Below, piece after piece: positions 8,958 through 18,261 of a DNA stretch of 64,000 bases. The position numbers were made by a program, and so were the translations under genes. The notes under the pieces were generated by a model. The model saw only the letters and a list, made by a program, of their open reading frames with translations, was not told the origin of the DNA and made no database searches. The DNA is from Chthoniobacteraceae bacterium (lineage in GTDB: Bacteria > Verrucomicrobiota > Verrucomicrobiia > Chthoniobacterales > Chthoniobacteraceae): positions 1 through 64,000 of the forward strand of contig CANFTB010000010.1 of NCBI GenBank assembly GCA_947449735.1, written 5' to 3'. Within the stretch, counting starts at the first letter, position 1. Every line of letters begins with the position of its first letter.

Positions 8958-9703
8958 TACTCCAAACGCTTCGCCCCAGCAAACAACGACGCGATCTCTG
9001 CCTGCATTTCCAAGGCTTTGCCTCGTGGATCTTCGGCCTGACGAATCGGTCTTCCAACCACAACGTGGTCGGCTCCCGAGAGCAAAGCGTCAACCAACGT
9101 CATGGTACGCTTTTGATCGTCAGTCTGCCGGTTTTCAACCGGGCGAATCCCAGGCGTGATAATTAAAAGCTTCTCGCCCAACCCGGCCCGCAAACGTGCC
9201 GCCTCCAATCCGCTGGAAATCACACCGTCACAACCGATTTCGAGAGCCCTCTTCGCCCGGGAGTAAACCAGGTCCTCTACATTGCAATCAAATCCCAGGT
9301 CGTCCAAGTCCCCCCGATCCAGAGACGTGAGAACCGTCACAGCGAGGACCTTCATTGCGCCTTTGACGGAAACCGCGCCCTCTAAAATCGACTGACTTCC
9401 ATGCACGGTGCAGCACTCAACCCCCCTGCTGGAGAGATTCGCCACCGCGTTTTTGACCGTTTCGGGGACGTCAAAAAACTTAAGATCCACAAAAACCTTT
9501 TTGTCCCTCGCCTTCAACTCTTCCACGAGCTCCCAGTATCCCTCAGCCATGAAAAGCTGAAACCCAACCTTATAAAAAGTCACGGCGTCCCCGAGCAAGT
9601 CGACCCATTTGAGAGCCTCATCTTTTGTGGGTAGGTCCAGGGCAAAAATTAATCGGTCCGAAGGAGCAATGTTTTTTTGCGATAGTAGACTGAAATCGGG
9701 CAT
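8957..9703 (-). CDS. pyrF: Orotidine 5'-phosphate decarboxylase
   Basis: PyrF converts OMP to UMP, the last step of de novo pyrimidine synthesis. The 248-residue protein, normal for bacterial PyrF, contains LIFALDLPTKDEAL at the N-terminus, the catalytic signature FVDLKFFDVPETV (Asp-x-Lys-x-x-Asp), ITPGIRP and HVVVGRPI near the phosphate-binding end. The ATG at 9703 was chosen because family homology starts just after it; an upstream in-frame ATG at 9811 would add 36 unrelated residues. The next gene, erpA, overlaps its stop codon by one base. Confidence 0.95.
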   Translation of the reverse strand: MPDFSLLSQKNIAPSDRLIFALDLPTKDEALKWVDLLGDAVTFYKVGFQLFMAEGYWELVEELKARDKKVFVDLKFFDVPETVKNAVANLSSRGVECCTVHGSQSILEGAVSVKGAMKVLAVTVLTSLDRGDLDDLGFDCNVEDLVYSRAKRALEIGCDGVISSGLEAARLRAGLGEKLLIITPGIRPVENRQTDDQKRTMTLVDALLSGADHVVVGRPIRQAEDPRGKALEMQAEIASLFAGAKRLE

Positions 9704-9840
9704 CCCTGAACCTTTCCGATTCCGAGGGACCCTGCCAAGCAGGAAACCCTCCTGTGACGGCGAAAAGTCGGCCACCGGCGCGAAAACAAGCGCCAACACA
9801 AATCCTGACACACCCCTCTACTCCCAAACTCCAAGGCACG

Positions 9841-9864
9841 TTCAGAAAGGCCATTCAGAAAGGC
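9841..9864. repeat. Short direct repeat TTCAGAAAGGCC, two copies
   Basis: TTCAGAAAGGCC occurs twice, spaced two bases apart, in the gap between pyrF and the 591-residue membrane protein gene. It lies just past the stop codon of the latter on the minus strand. No function is evident; it may be a simple slippage duplication. Confidence 0.6.
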
Positions 9865-9873
9865 CGTTCAAAA

Positions 9874-11649
9874 TTACTGCCCACTGACTTCGCGCACGTA
9901 GATATTGACCTGCCCGTCAGGAGTCCTGCGAACCTCCCTGATTTCAAAGCCCCGGCCATCCGACCTAGCCACTGAAGAGCCCTGCCGGGGGGGGACAGCG
10001 CCCGCAGGGTATTCTACAATCACCCGAGCCTGGTTTTTTCCATCTCCTCCTGAGGCCTGTCGCAGCACTGCACGATTGTTTCCCGCGGCCGTGACAGTGA
10101 ACTGCCCGTGGAGGTACATGGGCGCGCCATCATTGCGCCCCTGCAGCGAAGTGGCCTGGTCCGCGGTGACAGACTTCCCGGAAGGTTGAGTTCCCGCACC
10201 ATAGGTCTTCCAGTTTCCAGTGGGCTGGGTGACGGACGGCGCCGGAGCCGCGGCGATAAAAGGTTTTAGAGGCAACCCACTAGGGGCGTTGTTTGGTGGC
10301 GGGGGGACCTTTGCCGCGGCCGCGGACAGGCGTGAGACTGCCGCGGGATCCGGCTTTCCGCCAGCGACCTCCGGCTTGGCGGATGGAGCCTCGGTTTTTG
10401 GGGGAGTTTTAGCAGCAGTCACCGGAGGAAAACCGACGCCTGGGGAAGCCCCGAGCGACCCATCCGGGCGGTTTTGCGCGGCAGCCTGGCCGGGATCCAC
10501 AGGCTTGCCTTTCTTCAGCAAGGCAGCCGCTGAACTTGCCCCTTGGACCGCGGATTCCTTTTGCTGAGCCATAGCGCCTGAATCTCCCGGGACCGATGGA
10601 TTTGGAGCCGCCTGCTTTTCCAAAGCAACTTGTCCAGCAGCGGTCTTCGATCCCTCTTTCGGCGGGGTGACGACCTCCACCTTGGGGATGGAGGCAAGAG
10701 TATCCGAGGTAGAAGTTTGAGATGCCTGCCTAGCCGCAGCCGCGTCCTGGCCCGCTGAGGGTGCTTCGCGCCCGCCGGAGGACGCCACGGCAGGAGCGGA
10801 CGGCGAACCGGGCTCTTCAACCCGCACAATCTGATCGGGGGAGTCCGGATGGGAAGACGCCGCCATCTTTGCCACGGTGCGACGTTTTAGGTTCTCCCGG
10901 ACAACGGAGCGCACCTCCTCACCCCGCACAAGGGGAAAGCCGGCCGCCACATTGAGCGACTGCGGAGGCTCCAGGGAAAAAGTCCCCACCCCGTTTTTCA
11001 GAGCATAGCTGCCGTACAAAAGAGGAACCACGGAGAGCTGCAAGCGACCGTCGAGCGCGTGGCAGACTTGGACCACTGCAGACAGGTCCATCGTGCGCTG
11101 CAATCTGATCTCCAAGCCGGGTTGCAATATGGAGAGCAGGTCAGGGATGTTCTCCTTGGCAGCGGGATAGACGATCTCAGCTAGCAGTTGTGGGAAATCG
11201 GAAGACTGCGTCAAGACCACAACGCCTGAGTTGAAAAGGTCATTCCGCTGAAGCTCGTAAGACCGAAGGATGAGATATTTCCCGGTCAGATAGGGGACCA
11301 GTTTCTTCGTTTCACTGTAATTCCGGAGGTAGTTCCGAAACAGGAGTTCGTTCTCCCTTGTCATCTGAAGGGAGGTGTATTTGCTGTAACGCTCGAAAAC
11401 CCGCCGAGCCTCCAAAAACTCCCCTGGCGGGGCCTTCGTTAAAGCAAACCGTGTAGGAGAGCTGATCTTGCCGAGCTTCTGCAACAAGCGATAGGCCTTG
11501 GGGTGCTCGGGATGCCCGAAAATGTAGAAGCTGCCCAGCCAACATGCGAAAACCAGAGCAGAAAGCACCAGAAGAAACACGGTCCAGACGAAAAGATTGT
11601 CTTTCCGACCCGGCCGCGCTGGCTGCTCTTGAAGGAAGCTGTTGGGCAT
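9874..11649 (-). CDS. Uncharacterised membrane-anchored protein with Pro/Ala-rich linker and C-terminal OB-like domain
   Basis: The 591-residue protein is not recognised by name. One N-terminal membrane helix (about 20-45, FVWTVFLLVLSALVFACW) is followed by a soluble domain to about residue 260. A long Ala/Pro/Ser/Lys-rich linker of about 220 residues comes next, then a compact C-terminal domain (about 485-591) containing MYLHGQFTVTAAGNNRAVLR and RVIVEYPAGAVPPRQG, with the look of a small beta-barrel (OB-like). The layout suggests a periplasmic protein that reaches across to the cell wall, but this is inference. It lies between the pyrF-erpA pair and the second HesB-type gene on the same strand. 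Confidence 0.7.
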   Translation of the reverse strand: MPNSFLQEQPARPGRKDNLFVWTVFLLVLSALVFACWLGSFYIFGHPEHPKAYRLLQKLGKISSPTRFALTKAPPGEFLEARRVFERYSKYTSLQMTRENELLFRNYLRNYSETKKLVPYLTGKYLILRSYELQRNDLFNSGVVVLTQSSDFPQLLAEIVYPAAKENIPDLLSILQPGLEIRLQRTMDLSAVVQVCHALDGRLQLSVVPLLYGSYALKNGVGTFSLEPPQSLNVAAGFPLVRGEEVRSVVRENLKRRTVAKMAASSHPDSPDQIVRVEEPGSPSAPAVASSGGREAPSAGQDAAAARQASQTSTSDTLASIPKVEVVTPPKEGSKTAAGQVALEKQAAPNPSVPGDSGAMAQQKESAVQGASSAAALLKKGKPVDPGQAAAQNRPDGSLGASPGVGFPPVTAAKTPPKTEAPSAKPEVAGGKPDPAAVSRLSAAAAKVPPPPNNAPSGLPLKPFIAAAPAPSVTQPTGNWKTYGAGTQPSGKSVTADQATSLQGRNDGAPMYLHGQFTVTAAGNNRAVLRQASGGDGKNQARVIVEYPAGAVPPRQGSSVARSDGRGFEIREVRRTPDGQVNIYVREVSGQ

Positions 11650-11715
11650 GAAGTTTTACTCGAACTACTTTTAAACTCGAAATACCTGCGGTCGGCGGAT
11701 GCCTGAGTGCCCCCC

Positions 11716-12114
11716 CTACTGCATCGCCCCGGCTTCCTCCGGCACGGGTTCAAACGAAGTGCCGCAACCGCAACTCCTCGCAGCCCTTGGATTATTCAGA
11801 CGAAACCCAGTGCCGACCAGGTCATCGCAGTAGTCCAGTTCAGAGCCCGAAATATACTGGGCGCTGGCCGGATCCAGCAACACTTTGGCCCCACCGGACT
11901 CGACCACCACGTCCTCAGGCCCCGCAGAGTCGAGCCGCATCACGTACTGCATTCCCGCGCAACCGCCCTTCTCCACTAATATCCTCAACCCCACCTCAGT
12001 ACCGGCCGACTCCCCCCCCTCACGGACAGCACCGGAGCCGGGACCACACGCCTCATGACGGTCCCTAATCATGCACCGCAAATGATACGAGGCGGCGGGG
12101 GAAATCAATATCAT
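11716..12114 (-). CDS. Iron-sulfur cluster carrier, HesB/IscA family (second copy)
   Basis: This 132-residue A-type carrier has Cys52 in EKGGCAGMQY and Cys115/Cys117 in RSCGCGTSF, the three ligands used to bind a Fe-S cluster. It keeps the family segment YISGSELDYCDDLVGTGFRL. It differs clearly from the ErpA-like protein 3 kb away: it has an acidic and Gly-rich insertion after residue 20 and no shared operon. Both are probably cytosolic carriers with different client proteins. The start ATG at 12114 is the first in frame. Confidence 0.88.
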   Translation of the reverse strand: MILISPAASYHLRCMIRDRHEACGPGSGAVREGGESAGTEVGLRILVEKGGCAGMQYVMRLDSAGPEDVVVESGGAKVLLDPASAQYISGSELDYCDDLVGTGFRLNNPRAARSCGCGTSFEPVPEEAGAMQ

Positions 12115-12324
12115 TGGAGTACTCTACGCTCGCTTTAAGACTTAGTCAAATGACTGTCATTACACACACACGTCCAGTTTTGATATGTCATTCGCCTTTC
12201 CTTTTACATTTCAGTCTCAGCTTTCGGCACAATTTTGAATGTTAAGAACGCCGCTCGGCCGATAGCCTCATTTCGGGCGGTTGCTGCTTTTCGGCGCCAT
12301 GCGATTCACCTTAAGTAGACAAGC

Positions 12325-13731
12325 ATGCTCAACTCACTCTGGCTCGGTCTTATCCTAGTTTCCGTTTTGCTGGGCGCCTTTAATGGGCGGATCGAGGCCG
12401 TGACAAACGGCGCTTTCTCGGCAGCCCGGGATGCCATTATGGTGGTCGCCCTGCCCCTTGCAGGACTAATGGGCCTTTGGCTGGGCTTTCTGCGGCTCGC
12501 AGAACTGTCCGGGCTCGTAGAGGCGCTAGCGCGACTGCTGCATCCCATTTTACGCGCACTGTTCCCCGAGGTGCCCGCAGGCCATCCTGCTATGGGGGCA
12601 ATGGTCTTAAACATGGCAGCCAACATGCTAGGGCTGGGCAATGCCGCCACGCCGATGGGACTGCGTGCCATGCGCTGTCTGGAAACCCTGAATCCACACC
12701 CGGGCACGGCCACAAATGCAATGTGCACGTTCTTAGCCATCAACACGAGCTCCATCCAGTTGGTGCCCGCTACCGCGATCGCAATCCTGGCTGCACAAGG
12801 ATCCACGCAGCCCACTGCAGTGCTGGGAACCGCGTTGCTTGCAAGTTTGAGCGCGGCCGTGATCGGAATCACCTCCGTCAAATTACTCCAACGTCTTCCA
12901 GTGTTTCGAGTCCGGCCTGCGCTGACCTTAGATCCCAGAGACCCAGCCAAGGCCCCTCCCGCGGAAACTTCAGAAACCTCCACAGACGAAACAGCTGGCC
13001 GGCCGGAGGTGAAACCATTGGGATGGAGGGACAAACTGTGGCTCTCGAGCTTCGCAACGGCATTTATTTTCCTGGGACTCATCCTGCTTCTCCCGGGGTG
13101 GTTTGAGCCACTTTTTGCGAGCGCTCGAACCCTGCATGAATCGCTTTCTATGCTTGCGGCTCCGCAGCTGCCCGAAGCACTCAGGCAGCAGGCGGGATTC
13201 CCCCGCTTCCTGAGTGTTGTTTCACTGCTGGCAGTGCCTTTCATCATGGGCTTTTTCGCTCTCTACGCTGCGTTGCGGGGAATTAAGGTTTACGAGGAAT
13301 TCGTCGCTGGAGCGAAGGAAGGCTGGCAGGTCGCCATGAGGATCTTCCCCTATTTAACAGCGATCCTGGTCGGAGTCAGAATGTTCCGAGAGGCTGGCGC
13401 AATCGAGATCATCGCCAAGCTGCTTTCGCCCGTGCTCTCGCCCCTGGGCGTCTCCCCCGACCTGCTGCCGTTGATTCTTGTACGCCCTCTGAGCGGGGGG
13501 GCAACCACTGGCCTATTCACAGAATTGGTGACAAAATTTGGAGCCGATTCGCTGATCGCCCGGACAGCCGCGACCATCTACGGCAGTACCGAAACGACCT
13601 TCTATGTGCTCGCCGTCTACTTCGGAGCCGTGGGAATTCGCAGGGGGCGACACGCGCTTGCCGCCGGATTGATCGCAGATGCCACTGGAGCGCTGGCCTC
13701 TATTCTGATCTGTCGATGGATGTTCAGCTGA
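12325..13731 (+). CDS. SpmA-SpmB fusion (nucleoside recognition domain membrane protein)
   Basis: This 468-residue membrane protein joins in one chain what Bacillus encodes as SpmA and SpmB. The N-terminal half has the SpmA signature NMAANMLGLGNAATPMG and a following CLETLNP; the C-terminal half has the SpmB signature RPLSGGATTGLF and YGSTETTFYVLAVYFGA. A polar linker (about 205-235) separates the halves. Spm proteins help dehydrate the spore core in Bacillus, but non-sporulating bacteria carry the fusion with unknown, probably transport-related, function. The 3' end overlaps the convergent glycosyltransferase gene by 8 bp. It stands alone on the plus strand. Confidence 0.9.
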   Translation: MLNSLWLGLILVSVLLGAFNGRIEAVTNGAFSAARDAIMVVALPLAGLMGLWLGFLRLAELSGLVEALARLLHPILRALFPEVPAGHPAMGAMVLNMAANMLGLGNAATPMGLRAMRCLETLNPHPGTATNAMCTFLAINTSSIQLVPATAIAILAAQGSTQPTAVLGTALLASLSAAVIGITSVKLLQRLPVFRVRPALTLDPRDPAKAPPAETSETSTDETAGRPEVKPLGWRDKLWLSSFATAFIFLGLILLLPGWFEPLFASARTLHESLSMLAAPQLPEALRQQAGFPRFLSVVSLLAVPFIMGFFALYAALRGIKVYEEFVAGAKEGWQVAMRIFPYLTAILVGVRMFREAGAIEIIAKLLSPVLSPLGVSPDLLPLILVRPLSGGATTGLFTELVTKFGADSLIARTAATIYGSTETTFYVLAVYFGAVGIRRGRHALAAGLIADATGALASILICRWMFS

Positions 13732-14719
13732 AGGCCCGCCCGTTTGAAGACGGAGGACTGGCGGATTGAGATTGCTGCTCCGCCCGCAAACTCGAGGCAC
13801 TGGGTGCTTCATGATATTTCCGGCCACTAAAGCGAATCTGTTTTAAAAACTGCCAGTAGTGCACCCTGGATTCGGCCTGCAGTCGCCTTTCCACCAAACC
13901 CGGAGGAACAGTCCTCTGCAACCGGCTCCGACCCTTCCAGTAGATAAACCGGAGTTTGGCATCAAGAATCATACTGTTGCAGCTCCGAGAGTCGACTCCA
14001 TGCCAATGGTGGGCGATGTAAGCTTCACTCCGCCCCATGGCGTAAGCGATCGAAGAAAGACCGGCAGGACACAGTCGCCCCGTGTCAAACGCATGATCCA
14101 CAACAACGTCAAACGCAGACGCAATTCGGTATCCAGCGCGCTCGATCTGGAGGGAAAAAAGCGTTTCCTCCCCCATTCCCAAGGCTCCAGGTCCTAGGAC
14201 GGGATCAAAGCCTCGCGCCCCATCCAGTACGCGCCGATGGAATGCCATGTTTGCGCCAATCAACCTCCCCGGCCTCTCGACGTTCAACGCCTCGGATGAC
14301 GCGAACCAGGCTCGCAAGCATGTTCCCATCCAGGGCCTGGAACGCCCCGGAGCCAGTCGCACTCCCCCGGCCACGGCATCGCAGACTCCACTCTTAATGG
14401 GAGCCACCATTCGAGAAATCCAGTCCACAGGCACCCGGACGTCATCATCTGTCCAAAGCAAAACCTCGCCCTTCCCAGTCCTGATGGCTCGGTTGCGCGC
14501 ATGGGACACTCCGGGCGACGGCTCCACTTCAAACTTCGCAGCCCCCCAACTGAAATGCATGCTTTCAACCACCTCCTTGGTGCCGTCGGAACTGCCATTG
14601 TCGACCACCACCAACTCAACGCGCACCCCATCGGGCACTAGAAGTCGCCGCAAAGACGACAAAGTGTCGCGGAGTGAACCAGCCCTGTTGCGGGTGCAAA
14701 TCAAAATTGAAACGTCCAC
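13724..14719 (-). CDS. Glycosyltransferase family 2
   Basis: This 331-residue GT-A enzyme transfers a sugar from a nucleotide donor to the growing surface polysaccharide. It shows the family N-terminus VSILICTRNRAGSL, the donor-binding VVVDNGSSDGTKE, and a metal-binding WTDDDV. The middle contains LIGANMAFHRRVLDGARGFD, as in rhamnosyl- or galactosyl-type GT2 enzymes. It is the last gene of the polysaccharide run and its stop codon overlaps the convergent spmAB gene by 8 bp. A 51-bp gap separates it from the preceding GT2 gene. Donor and acceptor cannot be assigned. Confidence 0.9.
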   Translation of the reverse strand: MDVSILICTRNRAGSLRDTLSSLRRLLVPDGVRVELVVVDNGSSDGTKEVVESMHFSWGAAKFEVEPSPGVSHARNRAIRTGKGEVLLWTDDDVRVPVDWISRMVAPIKSGVCDAVAGGVRLAPGRSRPWMGTCLRAWFASSEALNVERPGRLIGANMAFHRRVLDGARGFDPVLGPGALGMGEETLFSLQIERAGYRIASAFDVVVDHAFDTGRLCPAGLSSIAYAMGRSEAYIAHHWHGVDSRSCNSMILDAKLRFIYWKGRSRLQRTVPPGLVERRLQAESRVHYWQFLKQIRFSGRKYHEAPSASSLRAEQQSQSASPPSSNGRAFS

Positions 14720-14770
14720 AATCTCCTCTCCTTCCTATTGCAGCGCACGAGGCGCCTGCAGACTGATTTA

Positions 14771-15736
14771 TTATATCCCCTCCGCCCTCGGATAGCCGCG
14801 GAGATACCGTACCACATGCGCAGTGATCTCCAGCAGGGCGACTGTCTTTCTTACAGGAGTCGCTTCGGTTGTTCCGCTCCCAAGCCTCACCGAAGCCCAC
14901 TTTTCCCTGATCTTGAAAAGCTGCCAGGCCTTCCACCCCTGCCGAAGTTGTTGCCTCTGTTCCGGGCTATTGTGCTTTGAAAAATACGTTTTCGCATGCA
15001 AACGCCGAACAACCCTCCGGTTCTCTCCAGCATGACGTGACAAGTTCGCGTCATGCCTGCGGTAGCGAAGGATCACCTCATCAATGAACTTTATCGAACC
15101 TAACCGGCTCAGGCGGAGACACATATCCCAATCCTCGCAGAGCCCTAGCCCCGGGTCATACAATCCCGCACTTTCATAAGCTTCCCTCCGCGCCAAAAGT
15201 AACCCAGGAGGATGCAGGGGGCCTGTCCATGCCAAGGTGTGAAACACTGTTGGCTCGCTGAGAGGCCACTCCACGATTTTTCCGTCCCTTAAACCCAGCC
15301 GCCTTCGCCCAAAGGACGAAAAATCGCCCGGCGCGAGAGGCCTCCCCTGGTCGTCAATCAGTTCCGCAAGCCCATGTGCCCCAACCGCATCTGGATTCAC
15401 ATCTAATGCACCCACCAGGGCAGCAAGCGCTCCAACCTCCCACAGGTCGTCGGAGTCCATGAAGCTGACGAACCGGGTGCTAGGAAGACTCTCGAGAAAC
15501 CCCCGGTTGCGAGCACGCGACGGCCCTCCACAACTCTGTCGCACAAGTCTAAAGCGGGAATCCATCGACGCACACTCCCTTGCAATCGCCGCGGTCGCAT
15601 CTGAGGAACCGTCGTCAACAACGATGCATTCCCAAGCGTCAAACGTTTGAGATCGGATGCTATCCAGCGTCTTCTTTAAAAACCGCTCCGCGTTGTGGGC
15701 AGGAACGACGATGCTAACCTCTGGAGATGTGTGCAT
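14771..15736 (-). CDS. Glycosyltransferase family 2
   Basis: The 321-residue protein carries the GT2 core: SIVVPAHNAERFLKKTLDSI, CIVVDDGSSDATAAI and the metal-binding FMDSDDLWE. Its central segment (PGLLLARREAYESAGLYDPG, then EDWDMCLRLS) is typical of the WcaA/SpsA-type enzymes that build exopolysaccharide or O-antigen. The ATG at 15736 (MHTSPEVSIVV) fits the family start; a longer frame to 15844 adds unrelated residues. Its first 23 bases overlap the end of the oxidoreductase gene, pointing to coupled translation. Confidence 0.9.
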   Translation of the reverse strand: MHTSPEVSIVVPAHNAERFLKKTLDSIRSQTFDAWECIVVDDGSSDATAAIARECASMDSRFRLVRQSCGGPSRARNRGFLESLPSTRFVSFMDSDDLWEVGALAALVGALDVNPDAVGAHGLAELIDDQGRPLAPGDFSSFGRRRLGLRDGKIVEWPLSEPTVFHTLAWTGPLHPPGLLLARREAYESAGLYDPGLGLCEDWDMCLRLSRLGSIKFIDEVILRYRRHDANLSRHAGENRRVVRRLHAKTYFSKHNSPEQRQQLRQGWKAWQLFKIREKWASVRLGSGTTEATPVRKTVALLEITAHVVRYLRGYPRAEGI

Positions 15737-17045
15737 GCGACGGTGTGGGTTCGAAGACGGAAAACAGGGCTTCCTGCAGATTTCGAAGTGCGAACGCGTA
15801 GTCTCCCTCTCTCGGTTCGACCGCTGCCCGGGGAATCGGTTCACCAGCAGAAACGCCCTTGGTCAGGATGCCACCCTCCGCAAGGCCCGCGGGAACAAAT
15901 TCCCTGGCCCGCTCAAGGGTGTCAATTTGACCGTAGAAGCTCCGGCCCCCGATTCCTTCAAGAACCTCACCCGGCTGCAAATCCCGCTTTGCAATCGCTA
16001 TCACATCAGCCACTGGAGCCCCCCTGGGACTAATGGTCGGTTCCCGTTCGATGACCGTTTCCGCTATCGATAGCGGCGTCTCGAGGTGACAAAGGTGATA
16101 CGGCCGCAGGAACAAATAGTCCGGCCCGGGCCCCATCTTCAGATAGTCAAAATAGTGCCCCACACGCTCCCAGTCATGGCACCGACCAATCACAAAGACA
16201 CCGCCGCCGAAATCCCCGCCCAGAGAAAAATCAACGACCCCGGTCCTTCCCAGTACCCGACCAAAGTCTCTGAGGGCGGTTTTCTGCTCGGTCCTCACAC
16301 CGTGCATTCCCCTAACTTCTGGAACTAACCCGGTGGCATTTGCGACGACAGCGTTCTCCAAGTTCATCTTGGTCCCGTCCGTGAAAGCGCATACCATCTC
16401 CGCGCTGGTTTTCATCCGCCTCGCCCATTCCTGCGACGATTCGGGCGTGGCCCGCACGTCAAGGAATCCCTTGCAGTTCACGGCGGCGACAATCTCAAAA
16501 CCGTGCAATTCCACCCACTCCAAAATACGCATCAGAACCCCTGGCTGGTCACCATCCGCGTAGCCGTACACTACCCCCTGCTGCCTGGCCCTCTCGGCCA
16601 GATAACATCCGATCGTTGCGTCGAGCTCCGCATTCATGACGACCACATGTTTGCCAGCCTGAATCGCCGCAAGCACAGACCGGGCAGCCGGTCCCACAGT
16701 ACCGGTGGATTCTACCAGAACCTCGATCTGATCCAAGGCAACGGCGGCCCCGACATCCCGGGTGACGCATGCGAGGCCCTGCTCCAGTGCAATATTTAGA
16801 AGCCTCGGATCATCACTCACAACCACCTCGTCCCACGGAACTCCCATCGCCACCCAGGCTTCCACGGCCCGCTCGGCGGTTCGGTTCACCAAAATGCCCG
16901 GCTCCATTCCCGGCATGGCTTTTAATTGGAGTGCAATACCACGCCCCATGGAGCCAATGCCGCTCACGGCAACCTTGATGACGCGCCCGTACTGCTGTCT
17001 GCGCCGAAGTTCACGATAAAGATACATGGTCCAATCTCCCTTCAA
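15714..17045 (-). CDS. Homoserine-dehydrogenase-like NAD(P) oxidoreductase with C-terminal SAF domain (COG4091 type)
   Basis: The 443-residue protein has an N-terminal Rossmann fold (VIKVAVSGIGSMGRGIALQL), a segment EVLVESTGTVGPAARSVLAA as in homoserine dehydrogenases, and a C-terminal SAF-like region (about 350-440, DVIAIAKRDLQPGEVLEGIG). This combination matches the group annotated as predicted homoserine dehydrogenase with SAF domain. The SAF fold also occurs in sialic acid synthases, which would suit a role in making an unusual sugar or side group for the polysaccharide, but the reaction is unknown. The start may be the ATG at 17045 or that at 17027 (MYLYREL). It overlaps its neighbours on both sides. 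Confidence 0.8.
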   Translation of the reverse strand: MKGDWTMYLYRELRRRQQYGRVIKVAVSGIGSMGRGIALQLKAMPGMEPGILVNRTAERAVEAWVAMGVPWDEVVVSDDPRLLNIALEQGLACVTRDVGAAVALDQIEVLVESTGTVGPAARSVLAAIQAGKHVVVMNAELDATIGCYLAERARQQGVVYGYADGDQPGVLMRILEWVELHGFEIVAAVNCKGFLDVRATPESSQEWARRMKTSAEMVCAFTDGTKMNLENAVVANATGLVPEVRGMHGVRTEQKTALRDFGRVLGRTGVVDFSLGGDFGGGVFVIGRCHDWERVGHYFDYLKMGPGPDYLFLRPYHLCHLETPLSIAETVIEREPTISPRGAPVADVIAIAKRDLQPGEVLEGIGGRSFYGQIDTLERAREFVPAGLAEGGILTKGVSAGEPIPRAAVEPREGDYAFALRNLQEALFSVFEPTPSHAHISRG

Positions 17046-18126
17046 CTCTAAGCTTCTCTGTCCCCTTCAAACCGACGCCACTCCCCCGGCTGTGACTTTC
17101 CGCGATGTCTCGAATTCCTCTCCCAAACCGCATCGCCTCAAAGCACTCCCGAGCATCCCGCGCAGCGTTCACTCGCAACATGTCATACTCTTTTGGCGAA
17201 TCCAAAATACGCTCCAGCACTCCCCTCAAAACCTTCGCGTCGGCCACTGGGACTCCGATGCAGTTGACGCCGCTTTTCACGTAGCCGCGCATGCTACGGC
17301 TTTCGGAAACCACAATGATCTTCCCGAGCGCCATGTTCTCCAAAAAAACCGTGTGCCCCGACCCGTGGGGCGTGTCTGCCAGAGGGATCACGACCACACC
17401 AGCGCGCCGGTACCAGCTCATAAGCTCCAAGGCCGGCACGTTCTGATAGATTTCAACACCCTGCCCGAATGACCTATGGGCGCGGATCTTGTCCGCATTA
17501 AAAGAATCCGTGATTACCACAAGCCGCTCTCCTAAAGGAAGTGCCTCCAGAAGAGTTTCAAAGTCCTTTCCGTCATTGGTTCCTACCGCCAGAATGAAAC
17601 GTTCCTCCTGACACAGATTCGCTTTTTGAAAATAGCCACAGTCTACCAGCATCGGGAGAAAAGCCAGTCGGGCGGGCTCGACTCCAAAATGGGTCTCAAT
17701 GGATGGAGACTGAGACTCAACAAGGGAAACAATGCGGTCCACCCCCTTGAGCAACACCCGCCAGACCGCATTTCGCAAACCGATATGATTTTTCGGATGC
17801 AATAGCGCCAGATTCAAAATGATAATTTTCGGGGACGCCACTCGCAGACGGCGTGCGAGGAGAAAGAAAAGCGCTGACACTTCGTGAACCGCGACGATGC
17901 AATCGTCTTCCGACGCGTTTCTCAAAATCCAGAACGTCTGCCACAGCCTCCAAACTTGAAGCCCGTAGGGAGTGAATGCTTTTGGAAGGCGGCTGCTCAG
18001 CTCAACCTCAAACCCCAGACTACCGAGTTCAACCATTCCCCACAGTCTATGAGAGGGAACCAAGCCGTCGCGCACCAAGGGCACTTCGTGATGAACCGGG
18101 GACGGAAATGCGTACCAGAATTTCAT
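17011..18126 (-). CDS. Glycosyltransferase, GT4-like (GT-B fold)
   Basis: This 371-residue protein looks like a divergent retaining GT-B enzyme. The N-terminal half is weakly conserved; the C-terminal half shows FILAVGTNDGKDFETLLEAL, IYQNVPALELMSWYRRAGVV and IPLADTPHGSGHTVFLENMA, which correspond to the donor-binding domain of GT4 proteins, although the usual E-x7-E motif is altered. The ATG at 18126 (MKFWYAFPSP) was preferred over the first ATG at 18186 because GGAAA-like bases precede it and homology starts there. The 3' end overlaps the oxidoreductase gene. Confidence 0.8.
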   Translation of the reverse strand: MKFWYAFPSPVHHEVPLVRDGLVPSHRLWGMVELGSLGFEVELSSRLPKAFTPYGLQVWRLWQTFWILRNASEDDCIVAVHEVSALFFLLARRLRVASPKIIILNLALLHPKNHIGLRNAVWRVLLKGVDRIVSLVESQSPSIETHFGVEPARLAFLPMLVDCGYFQKANLCQEERFILAVGTNDGKDFETLLEALPLGERLVVITDSFNADKIRAHRSFGQGVEIYQNVPALELMSWYRRAGVVVIPLADTPHGSGHTVFLENMALGKIIVVSESRSMRGYVKSGVNCIGVPVADAKVLRGVLERILDSPKEYDMLRVNAARDARECFEAMRFGRGIRDIAESHSRGSGVGLKGTEKLRVEGRLDHVSLS

Positions 18127-18261
18127 CTTTCCGTTTTCCAATCGAACCCTCTCCGACTTTTCATTCCCCAGATATTCTCGCCGCACTCTAGTTCCTGAAT
18201 CGGATGAAAGCAGAGAAGTGGTGGGGACAGTTGAAGGGACAGCGCAACTTCCTAAATGCCC

